A stretch of DNA of 64,000 nucleotides from Clostridium sp. BSD9I1 (lineage in GTDB: Bacteria > Bacillota > Clostridia > Clostridiales > Clostridiaceae), in the NCBI RefSeq assembly GCF_900185645.1, contig NZ_FYAM01000027.1:186001-250000 (forward strand). Direction: 5' to 3'. Shown piece after piece: positions 29,894-39,286 of this stretch (the first letter of the stretch is position 1; each line of letters starts with the position of its first letter). The translations under genes were made by a program, and so were the position numbers. A model generated the notes under the pieces. The model saw only the letters and a list, made by a program, of their open reading frames with translations, made no database searches and was not told the DNA's origin.

Positions 29894-29974
29894 GAAGTGT
29901 ATTTTATGTCCCCTCAAACTGATTAGTTTGAGGGGGTTTTTATTTTTAGGGTCTAACTTGTATATAAAAATTAA
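29894..29974 (+). terminator. Terminator and right copy of the cassette repeat
   Basis: CCCCTCAAACT (29910-29920) pairs with AGTTTGAGGGG, followed by TTTTTATTTTT. The segment and its flanks repeat 27231-27310, so the terminator seems to have been duplicated with the cassette edge. Confidence 0.85.
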
Positions 29975-30044
29975 AATATGCAAAGTAGAAAATAAACTTT
30001 GTTTATTAAGTAAAGGTTTATTGTAGAAATTTTAAGAAATTTTC

Positions 30045-30096
30045 TTGACCATTCTGGTCACTAGATGTAAAATATAAAATATGACCACAGTGGTCA
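30045..30096 (+). promoter_or_regulatory. tetR-ABC promoter with two operators
   Basis: TTGACC (30045-30050), 17 bases, TAAAAT (30068-30073). Two TetR-type palindromes, TGACCATTCTGGTCA (30046-30060) and TGACCACAGTGGTCA (30082-30096), share TGACCA/TGGTCA arms; one covers the -35, the other lies after the -10. Autoregulation by the next gene is very likely. Confidence 0.85.
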
Positions 30097-30123
30097 TTAG
30101 GTTGTTGATACTAAGGAAATGAG

Positions 30124-30753
30124 GTGATTAATATATATCAGAAATTTTATAGCTTGGAAACGGAGAAGCGAGAACGCATAATTAACGCAGCTCTTAAAGA
30201 GTTTGCACAAAATGGTTATGAAAGGGCTTCTACAAATGAGATTATAAAAGAAGCGAATATATCTAAAGGATCATTATTCAACTATTTTAAGAGTAAGAAG
30301 GATTTATATTTATACTTGTTTGAACGCATAACTGAGATTATAGATAAAATCTATGATGAAATTAACTATAATGAAACAGATTTTTTTAAAAGAACAAAGG
30401 AAATAGGACTAATAAAATTTAAAATCATGAAGAAATTTCCGCAGGCCTTTGAATTTATTCAGGCTGCTGGTAATGAACACTCCGAAGAAGTAAAATCTGA
30501 AATCGAGGAAATATGTAAACATGTCATTGAAAACGGGTTTGAAAGAGGATTTAAAAACATAGATATGACAAAATTTCGTGATGATATGGATTTTGAAAAA
30601 GTGATGAATATTATTAGTTGGACAATGCTGAGTTTTTCAGAGCAGCAAAGAAATAGGCTAAATTCTTATAAAGATATTAGCACGGAAATGCTTGAGGAAT
30701 GGGACGAGTATTTTGACATATTAGAACGTTGTTTTTATAAAAAGGGGGAATAA
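30124..30753 (+). CDS. TetR family regulator of the ABC efflux operon
   Basis: A 209-residue regulator with a clear N-terminal helix-turn-helix (ASTNEIIKEANISKGSLFNYFKSKKDLYLYLFE, residues about 35-67). It is the first gene of an operon, five bases before the ABC ATPase, and two TGACCA/TGGTCA palindromes lie in its promoter. This is the usual arrangement of a self-repressing efflux regulator. The GTG start at 30124 is accepted because AAGGAAATGAG lies just before it and the first residues (INIYQKFYSLETEKRERI) fit the family. Confidence 0.9.
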   Translation: MINIYQKFYSLETEKRERIINAALKEFAQNGYERASTNEIIKEANISKGSLFNYFKSKKDLYLYLFERITEIIDKIYDEINYNETDFFKRTKEIGLIKFKIMKKFPQAFEFIQAAGNEHSEEVKSEIEEICKHVIENGFERGFKNIDMTKFRDDMDFEKVMNIISWTMLSFSEQQRNRLNSYKDISTEMLEEWDEYFDILERCFYKKGE

Positions 30754-30757
30754 TAAT

Positions 30758-31456
30758 ATGTTCATTGATGTTTCAAACTTAAAAAAAGTCTACACATCAG
30801 GGGAGGTTAGAACTGAAGTCTTAAAGGGAATTGGACTGAAGCTTGGCAAGGGAGAGATTGGTGTAATCCTCGGGCCTTCAGGCTCAGGAAAGTCCACGCT
30901 GATGAATATAATTGGTGGAATTGACCGGGGAGACAGCGGCTGTGTCTTCATTGACGGAGTCGAGTTAAACAATTTGAAGGACGACCAGTTGACGGATTAT
31001 AGACGAAAGGACATTGGCTTCATCTTTCAGTTCTATAACCTTGTTCCTAACCTTACAGTGGGAGAAAATATTGAAGTAGTTTCTAATATAAGCAAATCAC
31101 CTTTAAATATTGACGAAGTTTTAGAGGCGGTGGGAATGCAGGATAAAAAGCACCGCTTTCCAAGGGAGCTTAGCGGCGGTGAGCAACAGAGGGTCTCCAT
31201 CGCCAGGGCAATTGTCAAAAATCCCAAACTGCTGCTATGCGATGAGCCAACCGGTGCTCTTGATTATCAAACATCTCGCAGTATACTTCAGCTTCTACAA
31301 AAGGTAAATAAAAAATATGGTACAACCATTTTGATGATAACCCACAATTCTGCCATTGCGGCTATGGCAAACAAGGTCTTTAAGCTGAGAAGTGGGGAAA
31401 TTGTTGATGAAGCAATTAATCAAAGCATTATTTCAGCAGAAAGGATTGAGTGGTAA
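30758..31456 (+). CDS. ABC transporter ATP-binding protein (MacB/LolD type)
   Basis: A 232-residue ATPase that powers the permease encoded next. Walker A is [12 protein letters not shown] (about residues 39-50), the Q-loop [17 protein letters not shown], the signature [15 protein letters not shown], and Walker [13 protein letters not shown] with H in MITHNS. The pattern places it in the MacB/FtsE/LolD class that works with FtsX-like permeases. Its TAA overlaps the ATG of the permease gene by one base, indicating translational coupling. The substrate, a drug, peptide or lipid, is unknown. An ATG at 30758 follows AAAGGGGGAA. Confidence 0.93.
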   Translation: MFIDVSNLKKVYTSGEVRTEVLKGIGLKLGKGEIGVILGPSGSGKSTLMNIIGGIDRGDSGCVFIDGVELNNLKDDQLTDYRRKDIGFIFQFYNLVPNLTVGENIEVVSNISKSPLNIDEVLEAVGMQDKKHRFPRELSGGEQQRVSIARAIVKNPKLLLCDEPTGALDYQTSRSILQLLQKVNKKYGTTILMITHNSAIAAMANKVFKLRSGEIVDEAINQSIISAERIEW

Positions 31457-33705
31457 TGGTACTGAATAAAAGGGTTTTAAGGATATTGAAAGAAAACAAA
31501 TTACGATACCTTGGTGTTCTTATACTAATCCTGCTGGGAAGCTATACCTTTATAGTTTCTATGGAGATTTCTCAGAATCTCGGAACTTTGGTAACTACAT
31601 TTACAGAGGGGCATAACCAAGAAGATCTATCCTTTAGGACTGATAAGCCTATTGGGAATGTTGCTGAATTAGAGAAAGAGGCTAAGGCAATAATTGAAGA
31701 GTCCAAAAGCCTCGACGCTGAACTTTCCGACACGTTGACATTGCGATTGCTCAGTAAAACAGAAAAACTAAACATCCCAGCTGTAATAGAGGGGCGAGAG
31801 CTTTTGGGGCAGGAAGAAATATTGCTCGACCCTGCCTTTGCAAAAGCAAATCACTATGCTGTGGGAAGCAAAATAGAAGCTGCAGGCAAAACCTTCACTG
31901 TAGTGGGCTTTGTGTCACTACCCCACTATATCTATCCCTTAAAGAATGTGAATGATATCATGGTTTCACCTAACAATTTCGGTGTTGGTGTTACGCATCG
32001 AGATGTGCTTGAGGGTATTGATAACTTTACCACAATTTATTCTGTTAGATTTAATGACAGAGAGCAAAGTCTCAATAAGCAGGCGGTGGAGTTTAGAGAA
32101 ATGCTGCATGCAGAAGGCATAACAGAATCCGATTGGGTTGATACTGTGAATAACAAGCGCGCAAGAACGGCTTGGGCTTCCATAACCGGCCTAAAGACGA
32201 TGAGCGTCCCTCTGCCCACGGCAATGTTTTTTCTTTGCTGCCTAATTATCGGCATTATGATATGGCGTATGATACGTCATGACTCGGTGATTATCGGGAC
32301 ACTCTACGCACAAGGCTACAGGCGGCGTGAATTGATATACCACTATATGGCCATTCCTCTTCTGCTCGCTTTAGCAGGAGGATTGATGGGAAGTTTGCTG
32401 GCGCTGCCATCCGTTGCACCGTCGGTTATGGCTATGATTTCATACTACAATGTTCCTGTTATTGACATAAAACTCAGTGTTTTTAATGTCTTGATAGGAA
32501 TAATAACTCCTATATTATTTCTGGGGATTAGCAGCTATTTAGTTATTCGTTCCCAACTGAAACATTCTCCCGCTGAACTTATGAAAGGCAGCGAACAAAA
32601 AAACAAGGTTAATGCCCTGGAACGTGTGCTTAAACTTGAAAGATTTAGTTTTAGAACAAAGTTTAAGCTCCGGGAGCAGCTTAGAAGTATTTCACGGCTT
32701 TTGTTCCTGCTTTTAGGCGTTACCAGCGCATCTGTAATGATGCTTTTAGGCTTTACAATTATGAGCTCTATGGATTACACATTCAAAAACAGCACCACAG
32801 GTACTTATAAATTTGAATACGAATACGCCTTCAAGAAACTACAATATGGTAAAGTGCCTGAAGGTGCAGAGGTTTTCGCTGCCGGAAGGTTTTATCCTGA
32901 AAATAACGAGGGAGTTGAGTTTTACGCAACTGGTGTAGAGTCAGATTCGACCACTTTGACACTAAAGGATAAAAAAGGCAATCCACTCTCTAATAACCAG
33001 ACAAATATTACAAAGCCTTTAGCTGATCGATTAGGTATTAAAGAAGGCGACAACGTAAGTTTCATAAACAAGCAGGATGGAAAGTCTTACGTCTTTCATA
33101 TTGACGCTGTTGCAGACTCCTATGCAGGACAGTTCATCTTCATACCGATAAATGAATTTAACTCAAAGCTCAGGCTTCCTGAAAACAGTTATATGGGACT
33201 TTGGAGCACAAAAAAGCTTGATATTCCTGACGAACAGCTTTCAGGAACAAAGTCGCTGAAGGAGGCTGCTAATGCCATGGATGAATTGCTGGGACCAATG
33301 GTTTCCATGGTACTGGCAATGACCATTATCGCTTGTGTTGTGGGCTTCATTATCATCTATCTTGTAATTTCGCTTATTATAGAGGAAAACAAAAACACCA
33401 TCTCTCTCTTTAAGATATTTGGATACAAGCAACGTGAGATTCGGTCCATGGTATTAAACAGTTCTACCTTTGTCATATTGACCGGATTTATTATCAGTAT
33501 TCCGGTTATGACGGCATCAATGAATGCAATATACAGTTATCTTGGCTCTATGATAAACTTAGTCTTGCCAACTATTATTAGTCCGCTTTATGTAGTTATA
33601 TGCTTTACAGCTATTATACTAATCTATCAGCTAAGCAAGCTGATGTGTGCAAAAAAAGTGAACGCAGTTTCTATGAGCGAGGCACTAAAAGTAGGAACGG
33701 AATAG
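31456..33705 (+). CDS. FtsX-like ABC transporter permease
   Basis: A 749-residue membrane protein. One N-terminal span (YLGVLILILLGSYTFIVSM) is followed by a large external domain of about 190 residues, three or four spans (AMFFLCCLIIGIMIW; LLLALAGGLMGSLLAL; IIGIITPILFLGISS-like), a second external domain (residues about 430-600), and a final three-span FtsX domain (MVLAMTIIACVVGFIIIYLVISLIIEENKNTISLFKIFGY). This is the two-FtsX-domain form of exporter permeases. ATG 31456 (stop/start overlap with the ATPase) is chosen over GTG 31450. Base composition is somewhat more GC-rich than its neighbours, a sign of possible transfer. Confidence 0.9.
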   Translation: MVLNKRVLRILKENKLRYLGVLILILLGSYTFIVSMEISQNLGTLVTTFTEGHNQEDLSFRTDKPIGNVAELEKEAKAIIEESKSLDAELSDTLTLRLLSKTEKLNIPAVIEGRELLGQEEILLDPAFAKANHYAVGSKIEAAGKTFTVVGFVSLPHYIYPLKNVNDIMVSPNNFGVGVTHRDVLEGIDNFTTIYSVRFNDREQSLNKQAVEFREMLHAEGITESDWVDTVNNKRARTAWASITGLKTMSVPLPTAMFFLCCLIIGIMIWRMIRHDSVIIGTLYAQGYRRRELIYHYMAIPLLLALAGGLMGSLLALPSVAPSVMAMISYYNVPVIDIKLSVFNVLIGIITPILFLGISSYLVIRSQLKHSPAELMKGSEQKNKVNALERVLKLERFSFRTKFKLREQLRSISRLLFLLLGVTSASVMMLLGFTIMSSMDYTFKNSTTGTYKFEYEYAFKKLQYGKVPEGAEVFAAGRFYPENNEGVEFYATGVESDSTTLTLKDKKGNPLSNNQTNITKPLADRLGIKEGDNVSFINKQDGKSYVFHIDAVADSYAGQFIFIPINEFNSKLRLPENSYMGLWSTKKLDIPDEQLSGTKSLKEAANAMDELLGPMVSMVLAMTIIACVVGFIIIYLVISLIIEENKNTISLFKIFGYKQREIRSMVLNSSTFVILTGFIISIPVMTASMNAIYSYLGSMINLVLPTIISPLYVVICFTAIILIYQLSKLMCAKKVNAVSMSEALKVGTE

Positions 33706-33799
33706 AAAAAGGAAGTATGCTTGCAACAACTACTAATGTTGGATGGACACATTTCTGATATAATTTTAATTAGAGAAAAATTAAGCGGGGGAATGATTT

Positions 33800-34267
33800 A
33801 TGAAATCCTTGATTATATATTGTTCTAACTATAAGAAAAACACTGAAAAGATTGCAAAGATATTTGCTGAAAAATCTAATTCAGAGCTAATAAATATAAA
33901 AGATATTGATAACGTTGATATTGAAAGTTATGATTTAATTGGATTTGGTTCAGGGGTGTACAAAGAAAGTATGTCACCAAAGATATTTAAATTTGCTGAC
34001 AAATTAAATGTAAGAGGTAAAAACATCTTTGTATTTTCAACCAGTGGAATTGGAATGAAGTTCTATAATAATAAGCTAATTAAGCTATTGGTATCAAAGG
34101 GAGCAATAAATAAGGGCAGTTTTGCATGTAAAGGCAGCTTTGTGGCAAAGGAATTTACTAATATTAAACTTTTTGATATCATAGGCAGATTATCACAAGG
34201 ACATCCAAATGATAAAGACCTTAGAAAAGCAGAAGAATTTATTGAGACGGTAGTACTTTATTTATAG
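33800..34267 (+). CDS. Flavodoxin
   Basis: A 155-residue flavodoxin-like electron carrier. The FMN phosphate loop is YCSNYKKNTEKIAKI near residues 7-21 (a variant of the usual T/SxTGNT), with DLIGFGSGVY and FSTSGIG as the second and third FMN loops. It belongs with the protoporphyrinogen-oxidase/flavodoxin group by its length. It is alone, with GGGGG before the ATG, and faces a membrane protein gene across a shared terminator. Confidence 0.87.
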   Translation: MKSLIIYCSNYKKNTEKIAKIFAEKSNSELINIKDIDNVDIESYDLIGFGSGVYKESMSPKIFKFADKLNVRGKNIFVFSTSGIGMKFYNNKLIKLLVSKGAINKGSFACKGSFVAKEFTNIKLFDIIGRLSQGHPNDKDLRKAEEFIETVVLYL

Positions 34268-34343
34268 GTACACCTAACTAGCTTAAAACATTAGCTTGTT
34301 AAAGAGATTACTTCCATAATGGGAAAAATTCCAAGAATATTAC

Positions 34344-34385
34344 ATTCTTAAGAGACAAGGGATAGTTACCTTGTCTCTTAAGAAT
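34344..34385. terminator. Bidirectional terminator
   Basis: A perfect 17-base stem, ATTCTTAAGAGACAAGG with its complement, serves the convergent flavodoxin and membrane protein genes. Confidence 0.85.
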
Positions 34386-34403
34386 CTGTTACTTTATTAA
34401 ATA

Positions 34404-34901
34404 TTATTTTTTAAAATATTTCTTATTACGCGTTTTGCGAATAATCGTAAGTGCTAATCCATTCACTATGACCAAACCGAAAACTGTATTACCTAACGGT
34501 GCCCAGCCATTCTCTCCAGAAAATATTAATGTAAAGACAACCTTTCCAAGTAGTGTTGTATTCAGAATGATTAAACCCATTTTCAATGAATGCTTCCACA
34601 AAGAAATCCCAACCAGTGTCATAAAACCAACCATTGCACCTAGCGCTAATAGCGCTGAAACAGGACTGCTTAAAAGTCGTTTTTCCATTTCCAAAACCTC
34701 ATACATCTGAGGATTGATAACTTTAGGCTCAGGGAACCATACCATGCTGGATGTCATCAGAAGAATGGTGATGAGGATTCCTTTCCAGCTTCGTCTGTAT
34801 GCAAATAAGGCAAATATAACTAAAAATATAGGACGAATATACCAACTTAATGGGTTAAGATGACGTGCAAATGCCCAGTCGAGGAAATCTTTAAATTCCA
34901 T
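34404..34901 (-). CDS. Integral membrane protein, unknown family
   Basis: A 165-residue protein with about five hydrophobic segments, beginning MEFKDFLDWAFARHLNPLSW, including VSALLALGAMVGFMTLVG, and ending in a basic tail (RKTRNKKYFKK). I do not recognise its family. The start is set at 34901, where AGAGGTGAT lies just upstream, rather than at the longer 34946 frame. It is divergent from a tetR gene and the perfect palindrome at 34945-34969 lies between, so it is likely regulated by that TetR. Confidence 0.75.
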   Translation of the reverse strand: MEFKDFLDWAFARHLNPLSWYIRPIFLVIFALFAYRRSWKGILITILLMTSSMVWFPEPKVINPQMYEVLEMEKRLLSSPVSALLALGAMVGFMTLVGISLWKHSLKMGLIILNTTLLGKVVFTLIFSGENGWAPLGNTVFGLVIVNGLALTIIRKTRNKKYFKK

Positions 34902-34944
34902 GATTATCACCTCTTTTAATGAAACAACTTTACATAAATGTTTC

Positions 34945-34969
34945 ATATGTTATAAAAAGTATAACATAT
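34945..34969. promoter_or_regulatory. TetR operator in a divergent promoter region
   Basis: ATATGTTATA and TATAACATAT are perfect 10-base arms with five bases between. The tetR gene has its own CTGACA-16-TATAAT promoter at 34991-35018. Confidence 0.75.
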
Positions 34970-35073
34970 CGATGTTTAAGATACAATAGCCTGACAGAGA
35001 ATTTAGATATGGTATAATAAATAGAAATAAACCTATGTATTTCGACAATGTCATAGAATAGAGGTGAATATTT

Positions 35074-35685
35074 ATGGGTGACACCCAACAGAAAACAGAC
35101 AAAAAAAAGGTTGTAATCCTAGCAGCGGCAAATGATTTATTTAGGCATTATCCTCCAAGTAAGGTAGGCATCCGAGATATTGCAATGAAAGCCAATGTAT
35201 CGGTAGTAACCATATATAATCACTTTCAAAGTAAAGAAAGACTGGTTCTTGAATTGATTAAGCAAGTAGTTAATGGGCAAATTGAAGTTCTAAAGGACAT
35301 TACTGATAGCGATAGTGCATTTGAAACAAAGATTGAAACTATTGTTTTTAAGCAGTCACAATTAGTATCAAGTTTTCATCCTGAATTTGTGAATTTAATG
35401 GTCTCTGATCCAGAAATATCAAAATATCTTACAGACATATATCAGGAAACTTTAATGAAATTATTCACAGATGTTATTGCTCATGGAAAAGCAGAAGGCT
35501 ATATTGATCCTATATTACCCGATTCTTTGGTTATTAGTATTATGCAATTATTCAATAAAGATATACAATCTAAGGACAGTGTTCTTCTCTCAAACCATCA
35601 TATATCGGATATTCATACGAAAATTCTCGAAATTATGATTTATGGGTTTTCCGGGAAAACAAGGATTAAGAGAGATGATGTTTAA
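35074..35685 (+). CDS. TetR family transcriptional regulator
   Basis: A 203-residue regulator with the helix-turn-helix VGIRDIAMKANVSVVTIYNHFQSKERLVLEL at residues about 30-60. It is divergent from the membrane protein gene and likely binds the palindrome between them. It converges on the next tetR gene, with which it shares a terminator. Ligand unknown. The start follows GAGGTGAAT. Confidence 0.9.
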   Translation: MGDTQQKTDKKKVVILAAANDLFRHYPPSKVGIRDIAMKANVSVVTIYNHFQSKERLVLELIKQVVNGQIEVLKDITDSDSAFETKIETIVFKQSQLVSSFHPEFVNLMVSDPEISKYLTDIYQETLMKLFTDVIAHGKAEGYIDPILPDSLVISIMQLFNKDIQSKDSVLLSNHHISDIHTKILEIMIYGFSGKTRIKRDDV

Positions 35686-35727
35686 ACAGTCAACATTAAA
35701 CCTTGACATATTAATATAAACAAAAAT

Positions 35728-35770
35728 AAGCCCTTGGTTATAGTTATTAAACTCAAGGGCTTTTATTTAT
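35728..35770. terminator. Bidirectional terminator between two tetR genes
   Basis: AAGCCCTTG pairs with CAAGGGCTT; T-rich on both sides. It touches the stop codon of the minus-strand tetR. Confidence 0.85.
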
Positions 35771-36374
35771 GATCAACCTGCAAAGTTAACTGTTCTTCTT
35801 TTCCTAATAAGCCATAAAAAAATAACTTTAGTATGCCCATCTTGTATTCGGGACTAGTTTTAAGATAACCAGACTGCTCAATAATAGAAACTGAGGATAG
35901 AAGGAATGCTAGAATCGCATCGTCTGGAATACTTCTGTCAATGGCACCTTCTTTTTTTCCTAACTCAATAAACTTATTGTATACTGCGATTGCTTTTGAG
36001 TTTGCAGCCTCTTTATATACCTGTTGTAAAATTTTATCTTCCCATGCGTACTTGCTAAAAGCTGAGCGGCTTAATTCAGCTGTGGCATCATGCTTTTTAT
36101 CCATAATAATCTTGAGCTTTTCAGAAAAAGGGATTTCTCTTTCTAGTATTTCATCATATCCTTTGATTGCTTTATCCAAATAAGAAACAAGTACTTCCTT
36201 GGCAAGAGTATTCTTATCACCAAAATAATTATAGATAGAAACCTGTGAAACTTTAGCATTTGCAGCTATTTCACTTATACCAACATCAGTTATTCCTCGC
36301 TTAGAAAAAAGTTCCCATGCAGCGCTAATGATAGAGTCCTTTTTTAGCTTTGTTCTTTTTTCGTATCCATTCAT
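35763..36374 (-). CDS. TetR family regulator, divergent from rph copy 2
   Basis: A 203-residue regulator. The helix-turn-helix is VGISEIAANAKVSQVSIYNYFGDKNTLAKEV near residues 30-60. It is divergent from the second rph and two TTTTGAAATA/TATTTCAAAA-type palindromes lie between, one on each side of the rph promoter. It probably represses rph and itself and responds to an inducer that may be a rifamycin or a related compound; that is inference. ATG 36374 is chosen because AGGTGAT lies before it; 36380 and 36383 are alternative starts. Confidence 0.9.
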   Translation of the reverse strand: MNGYEKRTKLKKDSIISAAWELFSKRGITDVGISEIAANAKVSQVSIYNYFGDKNTLAKEVLVSYLDKAIKGYDEILEREIPFSEKLKIIMDKKHDATAELSRSAFSKYAWEDKILQQVYKEAANSKAIAVYNKFIELGKKEGAIDRSIPDDAILAFLLSSVSIIEQSGYLKTSPEYKMGILKLFFYGLLGKEEQLTLQVDHK

Positions 36375-36404
36375 GTTCATCACCTAGATTCAATTATAAC
36401 ATAG

Positions 36405-36493
36405 TTTTGAAATATAATAAACAATATTTCAAAATACATTGACAATAGTATTTTCTAGATATATTATGAAATAAAAGTGTAAGTATTTCAAAA
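36405..36493 (+). promoter_or_regulatory. rph copy 2 promoter flanked by two operators
   Basis: TTGACA (36439-36444), 17 bases, TATTAT (36462-36467). Before it, TTTTGAAATA (36405-36414) and TATTTCAAAA (36425-36434) form a palindrome with a 10-base centre. After the -35, TTATGAAATA (36464-36473) and TATTTCAAAA (36484-36493) repeat it with the same 10-base centre, overlapping the -10. Confidence 0.85.
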
Positions 36494-36575
36494 CTTTAGT
36501 TCATACCCTTTTTAACAGGAATGGAGCACAGGAGAACTGGGATATTAAAATATTATAAGAATTATGGAGGATGCT

Positions 36576-39197
36576 ATGAAACCATATATTTTAACTTTTA
36601 ATGAAATAGATAAAACAAAACTCATAATTGTCGGAGGAAAAGGCCTAAACCTTGGACAACTGTCAAAAATTGATGGAATATCAGTGCCAGATGGCTTTTG
36701 CATAACAACCGAAGCATACAAAAAATTCATTGACAATAATGCGGATCTGAAAGTGCTAATTGATAAATTAAGTGAATTAAAATCTGATGACAGGGACAAA
36801 ATTTCAGAAATTAGTAAGAAAATACGTTTAGTTATTGAAAACCTAAGAATGGGAGTTGATATTGCAAATGAAATAACTAGGGTATTATTAATATACGGCA
36901 GTAATGAGGCCTATGCCATACGTTCAAGTGCTACAGCAGAGGACCTTCCCCATGCATCATTTGCCGGACAGCAGGACACGTACTTAAATATTAGGGGGAA
37001 GGATGAGGTTATACAACACATAATAAAATGCTGGGCATCACTTTTTACTGATCGTGCAGTGACGTATCGTATACAAAATGGTTTTGATCATAGAAAAGTA
37101 TTATTATCTGTAGTTGTACAGAAGATGATTATGTCAGAAGCCTCAGGGATTATGTTTACAGCGGACCCAATGACCTCTGATAGAAAGACACTTACCATTG
37201 ATGCTGGATTTGGACTTGGTGAGGCATTAGTATCTGGATTGGTGAACCCAGATATTTATAAGGTTGTAAATGGTAAGATTACTAAGAAAAACATAGGAAC
37301 AAAGGAGATGGAAATTAGGACTGAGCAAAGTGGAGGCACTAAAGAAATAAGGATTGAAAATGGCAGACAGCAAAAACAAGTGCTGGAAGATGATAAGATA
37401 CAAAAGCTTGCTGCTATGGGAAAGAAAATCGAAGCCTATTTCGGATCTCCTCAAGATATAGAATGGTGCCTTGTAGATAACGAGTTTTACATTGTTCAAA
37501 GTCGTTCTATTACTACATTATTTCCGCTTCCAAAGGTAATAGGCTCCAAGAAACCTCGTGTATATATGTCAATTGGCCATACGCAAATGATGACGGACGC
37601 TATTAAGCCATTAGGTATCTCCTTCTTTGAAATGATTTCTGAAGTCTCAATGGAGAAGATAGGAGGCAGGGTTTACACAGATATTACCCATGACCTGGCC
37701 TCTACCATAGGGCGCAGTCGTTTAGTAATGGCAAGCGGTAAGCAGGATCCACTAATACAGAGTGCTATAAAAAATCTTATAGAAGATAAGAAGTTTATGG
37801 CATCTCTTCCAAGGGGTAAAAGAAATGTACAAGGTGGTATTTTTACCTTAGCTTCTATTATTGAGACAATAAAAATAAGTAGAAAAAATGACCCTTCAAT
37901 TATTAAGGGATTAACTAATGAATTTGAGAAAGAAGTTAGGGACATGGAGCAACAACTCTCCAAGCTTTCGGGAGATCAGGTCTTTGAATTCATAGTTAAG
38001 GATCGTGAGAAACTATTGAAGGTGGCATATAATCCAAAAATGCTGGGTGCTATAATTGCAGCAATATTGGTTAACGACTCTCTCAATAAGAAAGTTGAGA
38101 AATTGTTGGGGGATAAGAATGCAGCTGATACACTTACCAAATCCCTGGATCATAATGTTACTACTGAGATGGGGTTAGCTTTATGTGATGTAGCGGATAT
38201 TATCCGTAAACACCCAAAAGTCCTACAATATATTTCCCAGAATCCTGGTGATGAGAAGTTTTTTGAGGAGATGGAAAGGCTGACCGGAGGAAAAGAAACA
38301 AGTGAAGCATTTAGACTGTTTTTAAATAAATATGGAATGCGATGTCCCGGAGAGATAGATATTACTAGAGAGCGTTTCGAAGAAAAACCTACACAGCTTA
38401 TTCCTATGCTTCTTAATAATATCAGTGTTCTAAAGTCAGGTGAGCATAGAATCAAATTCCTGGTGGGAAGACAGGAAGCAAAGGATAAGGAAGAGGAGAT
38501 CGTCCGCGGCTTGAATAATCTGCCAGGAGGTAGTAAGAAGGCAAAAAAGATTGGAAAGAGCATTAGTTTACTTCGTAACTTCATAGGATGTCGTGAAGAT
38601 CCTAAATATTATATTGTTCGACGCTATCAGGTTTATAAGAAGGCACTTATGGAAGAAGCACGCAAGCTTGCAGAAAAGGGAATTATGAAAAATGTTGAGG
38701 ATATATTCTATTTGTATTTGGATGAACTTCGTGATGTAGTAAGGACAAATAAGTTGGACTATTCGATTATAGTAGAAAGAAAAGAGAATTATGCTCGTTA
38801 TGAAAAGCTTACTCCTCCACGTATATTTACTTCCGAGGGATTTGTTCCGCCATATAGCTTCTCAACAGGAAATATACCTAAAGGGGCAATTCCAGGTATC
38901 CCTGTTTCTACTGGCATAGTGGAAGGTCGTGCTAGGGTAGTTCTATCAGTGGGTGAAGCTAAGCTGGAAGATGGCGATATTCTTGTGACTCAGTTTACAG
39001 ATCCAAGTTGGACTCCATTGTTCGTCACCATGAAAGGATTAGTTACTGAAGTAGGAGGATTTACTACTCACGGTGCAGTTATTACACGAGAATACGGACT
39101 TCCAGGAGTAGTAGGAGTTGAAAATGCTACAAAGCTTATAAAAGACGGCCAGAGAATTAGGGTAAATGGGACTGAAGGATATGTGGAGATACTTTAA
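36576..39197 (+). CDS. rph: Rifamycin-inactivating phosphotransferase-like protein, copy 2
   Basis: An 873-residue paralogue of the protein at 20970, alike along its full length. The ATP-grasp signatures (IVGGKGLNLGQLS, AEDLPHASFAGQ, FTADPMTSDR, PQDIEWC), the middle domain ([42 protein letters not shown]) and the phosphohistidine domain (GGFTTHGAVITREYG) are present, including the catalytic His. Small changes around that His (FTTHGAVITR versus [10 protein letters not shown]) may alter its action. RPH activity on rifamycin is an inference; some RPH-like proteins have other substrates. ATG 36576 is chosen with TGGAGG upstream. It is under the divergent TetR. Confidence 0.87.
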   Translation: MKPYILTFNEIDKTKLIIVGGKGLNLGQLSKIDGISVPDGFCITTEAYKKFIDNNADLKVLIDKLSELKSDDRDKISEISKKIRLVIENLRMGVDIANEITRVLLIYGSNEAYAIRSSATAEDLPHASFAGQQDTYLNIRGKDEVIQHIIKCWASLFTDRAVTYRIQNGFDHRKVLLSVVVQKMIMSEASGIMFTADPMTSDRKTLTIDAGFGLGEALVSGLVNPDIYKVVNGKITKKNIGTKEMEIRTEQSGGTKEIRIENGRQQKQVLEDDKIQKLAAMGKKIEAYFGSPQDIEWCLVDNEFYIVQSRSITTLFPLPKVIGSKKPRVYMSIGHTQMMTDAIKPLGISFFEMISEVSMEKIGGRVYTDITHDLASTIGRSRLVMASGKQDPLIQSAIKNLIEDKKFMASLPRGKRNVQGGIFTLASIIETIKISRKNDPSIIKGLTNEFEKEVRDMEQQLSKLSGDQVFEFIVKDREKLLKVAYNPKMLGAIIAAILVNDSLNKKVEKLLGDKNAADTLTKSLDHNVTTEMGLALCDVADIIRKHPKVLQYISQNPGDEKFFEEMERLTGGKETSEAFRLFLNKYGMRCPGEIDITRERFEEKPTQLIPMLLNNISVLKSGEHRIKFLVGRQEAKDKEEEIVRGLNNLPGGSKKAKKIGKSISLLRNFIGCREDPKYYIVRRYQVYKKALMEEARKLAEKGIMKNVEDIFYLYLDELRDVVRTNKLDYSIIVERKENYARYEKLTPPRIFTSEGFVPPYSFSTGNIPKGAIPGIPVSTGIVEGRARVVLSVGEAKLEDGDILVTQFTDPSWTPLFVTMKGLVTEVGGFTTHGAVITREYGLPGVVGVENATKLIKDGQRIRVNGTEGYVEIL

Positions 39198-39286
39198 AGG
39201 TATAGTTTGTCGTCATTGTAATGGTACTGATGTAGTTAGAATATTATAATACAAGCCAGATAAATATGAATGTGAGGTGAAATGCT

